A DNA stretch of 64,000 nt from an uncultured Taibaiella sp. GTDB taxonomy: Bacteria; Bacteroidota; Bacteroidia; Chitinophagales; Chitinophagaceae. The number at the start of each line of letters is the position of its first letter. The stretch's first letter is position 1. The stretch lies in NCBI GenBank assembly GCA_937870855.1, contig CALMWT010000125.1, positions 1 through 64,000 on the forward strand. The letters are read 5' to 3'. A model generated the notes under the pieces. That model ran no database searches. It saw nothing but the letters and a program-made list of their open reading frames with translations, and was not told the DNA's origin. Position numbers and translations under genes: made by a program. Positions 61,358 to 64,000 of this stretch are shown piece after piece.

Positions 61358-63106
61358 CTACGCTAACACCACCTCTCGTTGCAACATTTCTTCGTAGCGC
61401 GCTAACTCTTCTTTTGCATCCGAAAGCAGCAACTTATAATAGCTAATACCGGCGAGCAGGTTGGATCGGAATTTTTCAAGCACCTTAGTTTGTGCTGTGT
61501 CCATGTGCTTTTGGAAATAGTCAATGTATAGTTTCAGTTCGTTGACAAACATGTGCGGACGAGGGAGCTTATTGGTAATTTCCGATCTGTCGTAGATATG
61601 ATCTACCATTTGCTGCAAGCTGAAAACACCAGAGAAAAAAGCAAGGTTCGGACCAGGACAAATAGCCACAGCAGATAGCTGATGCGGCAAGTACATTTCA
61701 TTCTTCAACCGCACCGAAGTGGTAAGCCCTTCACACAAACAATCTTTTTCTTCTAAAGCTTCTATTTTTTGCTGCAACACTTGTTCCGGCAAGTTCGACT
61801 CCTTTAGTTGTTTGATCTTCAGGTGCTGGTATTTTCTCGATGCAGTGCAGATAGGCTGATCAGTAAACTCTGTATCGGAAGAAAGATATTTTTTGTAGCA
61901 GGGACTGCCCGGACGGTTGCGCTCTACCCTATCCTTGCGCTGCGCTTCGCTGCTGCTTCTGCGAAAGTTGTTGAAAGGAACGCCGAGCGGAGAAGCATTG
62001 CTCAGATAGTAATCGTTTGGCGAAGCAGATGCAAGCTGTGATAAGGTGGTGTCGTCCACATTGGTAGCTTCGGGCACCAGTAAGAAGGGACTGCCCCAGC
62101 CGGTTCCATCCAGTTGATAATAATCCAGAAGAAAGGTCTGCTCTTCTCCGGTTCCTATGCCGCCCTGGGCTGCTATGCGTTGCGGTGCAGTTTCCGGTAG
62201 CTGCAATACTCCTTTTGCTGCAAGAGAGCGGTTACACAGATCAAACAATTCCTGCCGCAGCTCTGCTCTTTTGTTTTTAAACTCTTCAAGAATTGGCCCC
62301 ATCAGCAAGCCTTCTGTTGCAAAAGCATGACCACCACAATTTAATCCTGACTCTATTCTGAATTCCGAAACCCACAATCCTTTCTTTGCAAGCAATTTGC
62401 CCTGTACCAGCGCCGAGCGGTAATCGCTTACTTTCAATATGATTTTCTTTTTCAAAACACCTGCTTCATCGGGAAAGAAATCTGCAAACTGCTCTGCATA
62501 GGCATACAGCTTAGGATTGTAACCGGCCGAGAAAACCACAGACGATGAAAGGTTGCTTTGTGCAAAGCCACGCAATGCCGAGAGTGCATCGGAGTATTCA
62601 TCGGGCAGGCGATTACCCTCTTTGTCATACCGCGCGTTATCTACCTTAGCCATTATGTTTACGTCTATGGCACCTGGGGCAACAGCATTGCTCAATTCTT
62701 CTTCCAAACCTTTCTTAATAGCCGCATCGATTGTTTGGAGAAAAGTATTGAACTTGTTTTTCAGCGCTGCGTTTTCCGGCAGCAATTGAAAGTATTTCCA
62801 AAGCTCTGTTCCCTCTTTCAAAGGCTGTGCTTTCAATAAGGCAATTTGTTCCCCTACCAGTTCCTGCATCATGTTGAGGTAAGCAGTTATTCGCTTTGCA
62901 CGATAGTCGTGTTCTTTTTCGGAAATAGGAATGTACACCTTACCATTTTGCAAACAATGATAAGACCGCATGTGCTCAATAAGCTCATCTTCTATAATGG
63001 AAACAACAGACGATATGCCATAACGCGCTACCTTCAACGGAGAATCTATACTGAAACAAAGCCCTAAAACAGGGATATGGAATGTGTGCTGCGATGCGTT
63101 GCTCAT
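61358..63106 (-). CDS. Large cytoplasmic protein, nitronate-monooxygenase-like TIM barrel (tentative)
   Basis: Predicted 582 aa from the ATG at 63106; an in-frame ATG at 63151 would add 15 residues. The start of the likely domain reads HIPVLGLCFSIDSPLKVARY near 8–27. Around residue 250 GLNCGGHAFATEGLLMGP resembles the GGHAG FMN-phosphate motif of nitronate monooxygenases, and AQGGIGTGEEQTFLL near 320 the second glycine motif. The C-terminal ~200 residues (CLCEGLTTSVRLKN) are unassigned. Nitronate-type oxidation would suit a nitrogen-stress island, but assignment is weak. Confidence 0.5.
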   Translation of the reverse strand: MSNASQHTFHIPVLGLCFSIDSPLKVARYGISSVVSIIEDELIEHMRSYHCLQNGKVYIPISEKEHDYRAKRITAYLNMMQELVGEQIALLKAQPLKEGTELWKYFQLLPENAALKNKFNTFLQTIDAAIKKGLEEELSNAVAPGAIDVNIMAKVDNARYDKEGNRLPDEYSDALSALRGFAQSNLSSSVVFSAGYNPKLYAYAEQFADFFPDEAGVLKKKIILKVSDYRSALVQGKLLAKKGLWVSEFRIESGLNCGGHAFATEGLLMGPILEEFKNKRAELRQELFDLCNRSLAAKGVLQLPETAPQRIAAQGGIGTGEEQTFLLDYYQLDGTGWGSPFLLVPEATNVDDTTLSQLASASPNDYYLSNASPLGVPFNNFRRSSSEAQRKDRVERNRPGSPCYKKYLSSDTEFTDQPICTASRKYQHLKIKQLKESNLPEQVLQQKIEALEEKDCLCEGLTTSVRLKNEMYLPHQLSAVAICPGPNLAFFSGVFSLQQMVDHIYDRSEITNKLPRPHMFVNELKLYIDYFQKHMDTAQTKVLEKFRSNLLAGISYYKLLLSDAKEELARYEEMLQREVVLA

Positions 63107-63201
63107 GCGGGTGATTGAGAGAAATGAAGAAGCGAAGGTCGCAGACTTCATGCTCCTGAAACATGAGCGATGTCATAAATTGGGGTGCTAATGATTACTG
63201 T

Positions 63202-63219
63202 TCACCAGTTTTCTGGTGA
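63202..63219. promoter_or_regulatory. Perfect 7-bp inverted repeat upstream of the 582-aa gene
   Basis: TCACCAG and CTGGTGA with a TTTT loop. It lies about 100 bases before the likely start of the minus-strand gene and has no T-tail on the minus strand, so an operator is more likely than a terminator. Confidence 0.4.
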
Positions 63220-63247
63220 CATCTGTCTTTATAAAAGTTGAAACTCA

Positions 63248-63463
63248 TCAATAGGGCTTGCCACTTTTGTAGTCGTATATGTCTTTGATGATCTGGCAGA
63301 TTTCATATTGTTCCTTTCCCTGGTAATAGGTAAGCCAACTACCCAGTGATCTCATAGATACATTCATAAACATGCTTTTCATTTCATCAACACTCATGTT
63401 TTTCAGGTCAAAGTTTAAATGAGAAATTGGCATTCCCTTTTTGTTTTGTGACATTGCAGGCAT
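63248..63463 (-). CDS. Small hypothetical protein
   Basis: Predicted 71 aa from the ATG at 63463; an ATG three codons further on is possible. Sequence includes HLNFDLKNMSVDEMKSMFMN and YQGKEQYEICQIIKDIYDYK. It looks like a conserved short alpha-helical protein with no signal peptide. It is the first gene of the minus-strand pair with the 582-aa gene (97-base gap to the 63151 ATG). Not recognised. Confidence 0.55.
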   Translation of the reverse strand: MPAMSQNKKGMPISHLNFDLKNMSVDEMKSMFMNVSMRSLGSWLTYYQGKEQYEICQIIKDIYDYKSGKPY

Positions 63464-63869
63464 TTAATGAGGGTAAAGAAAATACGCCAGAAAGTAGAAG
63501 GGAATTGAAGCTGCGAAGAAATTGGCAGCATGAAATTGGATTCAGCTTGGTGACGCCTAAAAGGCAACGTTGTGAAGGTAGGGTATTCGGCAATAAGAAA
63601 ATCACAAAGTGGGAGGGCAGGGAGAGGTGCTATTAATAAGTAAAATCCAAGATAACGTTTTTGCTGCATAACTTGTTGTTCCAAATTAAAAGAAAACGCT
63701 TAATCATCAAATATAAGGTAGTAACCTTCGAATACTAAGTATTCATTTTGACGTTGTACTTTGTCCAATGCGGAAAGGGAATACAAAGGCGCAGGGAAAG
63801 TTGGGACTTTAAAGCATCATTCCCCCGCTGGCCTGAATTTTTTAGTATCCACGGAAAAATAAGACTACT
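63464..63869. other. Intergenic region without recognisable gene
   Basis: 406 AT-rich bases. Small hairpin (GAATAC TAA GTATTC, about 63733–63747) and no convincing ORF. The right end should contain the promoter of the partial lipoprotein gene, but no clear TAnnTTTG box is visible. Confidence 0.5.
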
Positions 63870-64000
63870 ATGAAACGAGTTATGTATTCTATCGTGGCAT
63901 TTGGCGCTTTAAGTTTTGCAGCCTGCAACGATTTGGCTAATAGCGAAGAAAACACAAGCGATTCTACCACTGTAAGCACCGGCAGTATAGAAATGAGTAC
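63870..64000 (+). CDS. Lipoprotein, N-terminal part only (runs off window)
   Basis: ATG at 63870 opens a frame that is intact to the right edge (43 codons seen). It begins with a lipoprotein signal ending ALSFAACNDL (Cys near 18), then an acidic Ser/Thr/Asn-rich linker. It should be lipid-anchored in the envelope. The functional domain is outside the window. Confidence 0.75.
   Translation, partial: MKRVMYSIVAFGALSFAACNDLANSEENTSDSTTVSTGSIEMS

Noticed and set aside
1-64000. tRNA, rRNA, transposase, integrase or prophage genes
   Set aside because: None seen by eye in either strand; a tRNA or Rfam search would be needed to exclude short RNAs.

Overview
The window looks like a chromosomal segment of a Bacteroidota bacterium, probably of the Chitinophagales/Sphingobacteriia type. 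The signs are type IX secretion (T9SS) cargo with C-terminal sorting domains, a PorP/SprF–OmpA pair, an ExbB-ExbD-ExbD-TonB operon, a bacillithiol-type YtxJ protein, a CusA–TolC fusion, and TAnnTTTG promoter boxes at several gene starts. I see no rRNA, tRNA, CRISPR array, transposase or phage gene. The placement rests on gene content only.

Left part (1–24.8 kb): a truncated secreted beta-helix protein; a TPR sensor kinase with a LuxR-type regulator; a heptose-7-phosphate kinase and an amino-acid permease whose start codon abuts a CA dinucleotide tract; the tonB/exbD/exbD/exbB operon; pyrophosphatase; secreted and T9SS cargo proteins; a glycosyltransferase; a thioesterase; OxyR with both redox cysteines; a spermidine-synthase-like protein coupled to an M48 lipoprotein; PlsY and PrmA.

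Middle (24.8–47.7 kb): a PorE-like OmpA protein broken by a +1 frame change, and its PorP/SprF partner; FtsK and LolA; a fabD whose reading frame is broken exactly at the catalytic-histidine segment; YtxJ, DapB, a UbiA-type prenyltransferase and a DUF1573 protein; a three- or four-gene restriction–modification cassette flanked by simple repeats; PepT; a heavy-metal RND system with the outer-membrane channel fused to the pump; and a KefB-like antiporter.

Right part (47.7–63.2 kb) reads as a nitric-oxide and low-oxygen response island. It holds a universal stress protein, a PAS kinase paired with a receiver–Crp fusion, a separate Crp/Fnr regulator, a fasciclin lipoprotein, NorC-like cytochrome c, a divergent NorB-like heme-copper protein, a hemerythrin, an NsrR-like Rrf2 regulator, two uncharacterised polytopic histidine-rich membrane proteins, a DUF2249–ScdA–hemerythrin (RIC) protein, a DUF1858–DUF2249–DUF2249 protein, a SufT-like protein, an ECF sigma factor and further orphans. 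Four copies of a TGAT-N4-RTCA motif lie in front of crp, the fasciclin gene and norC. A four-copy ~116-bp tandem repeat interrupts the operon and has copied the last codons of the RIC gene.

The strongest leads are the NO island (odd heme-ligand motifs, shared operators, uncharacterised membrane proteins), the tandem repeat, the two frame breaks in otherwise conserved genes, and the restriction cassette.
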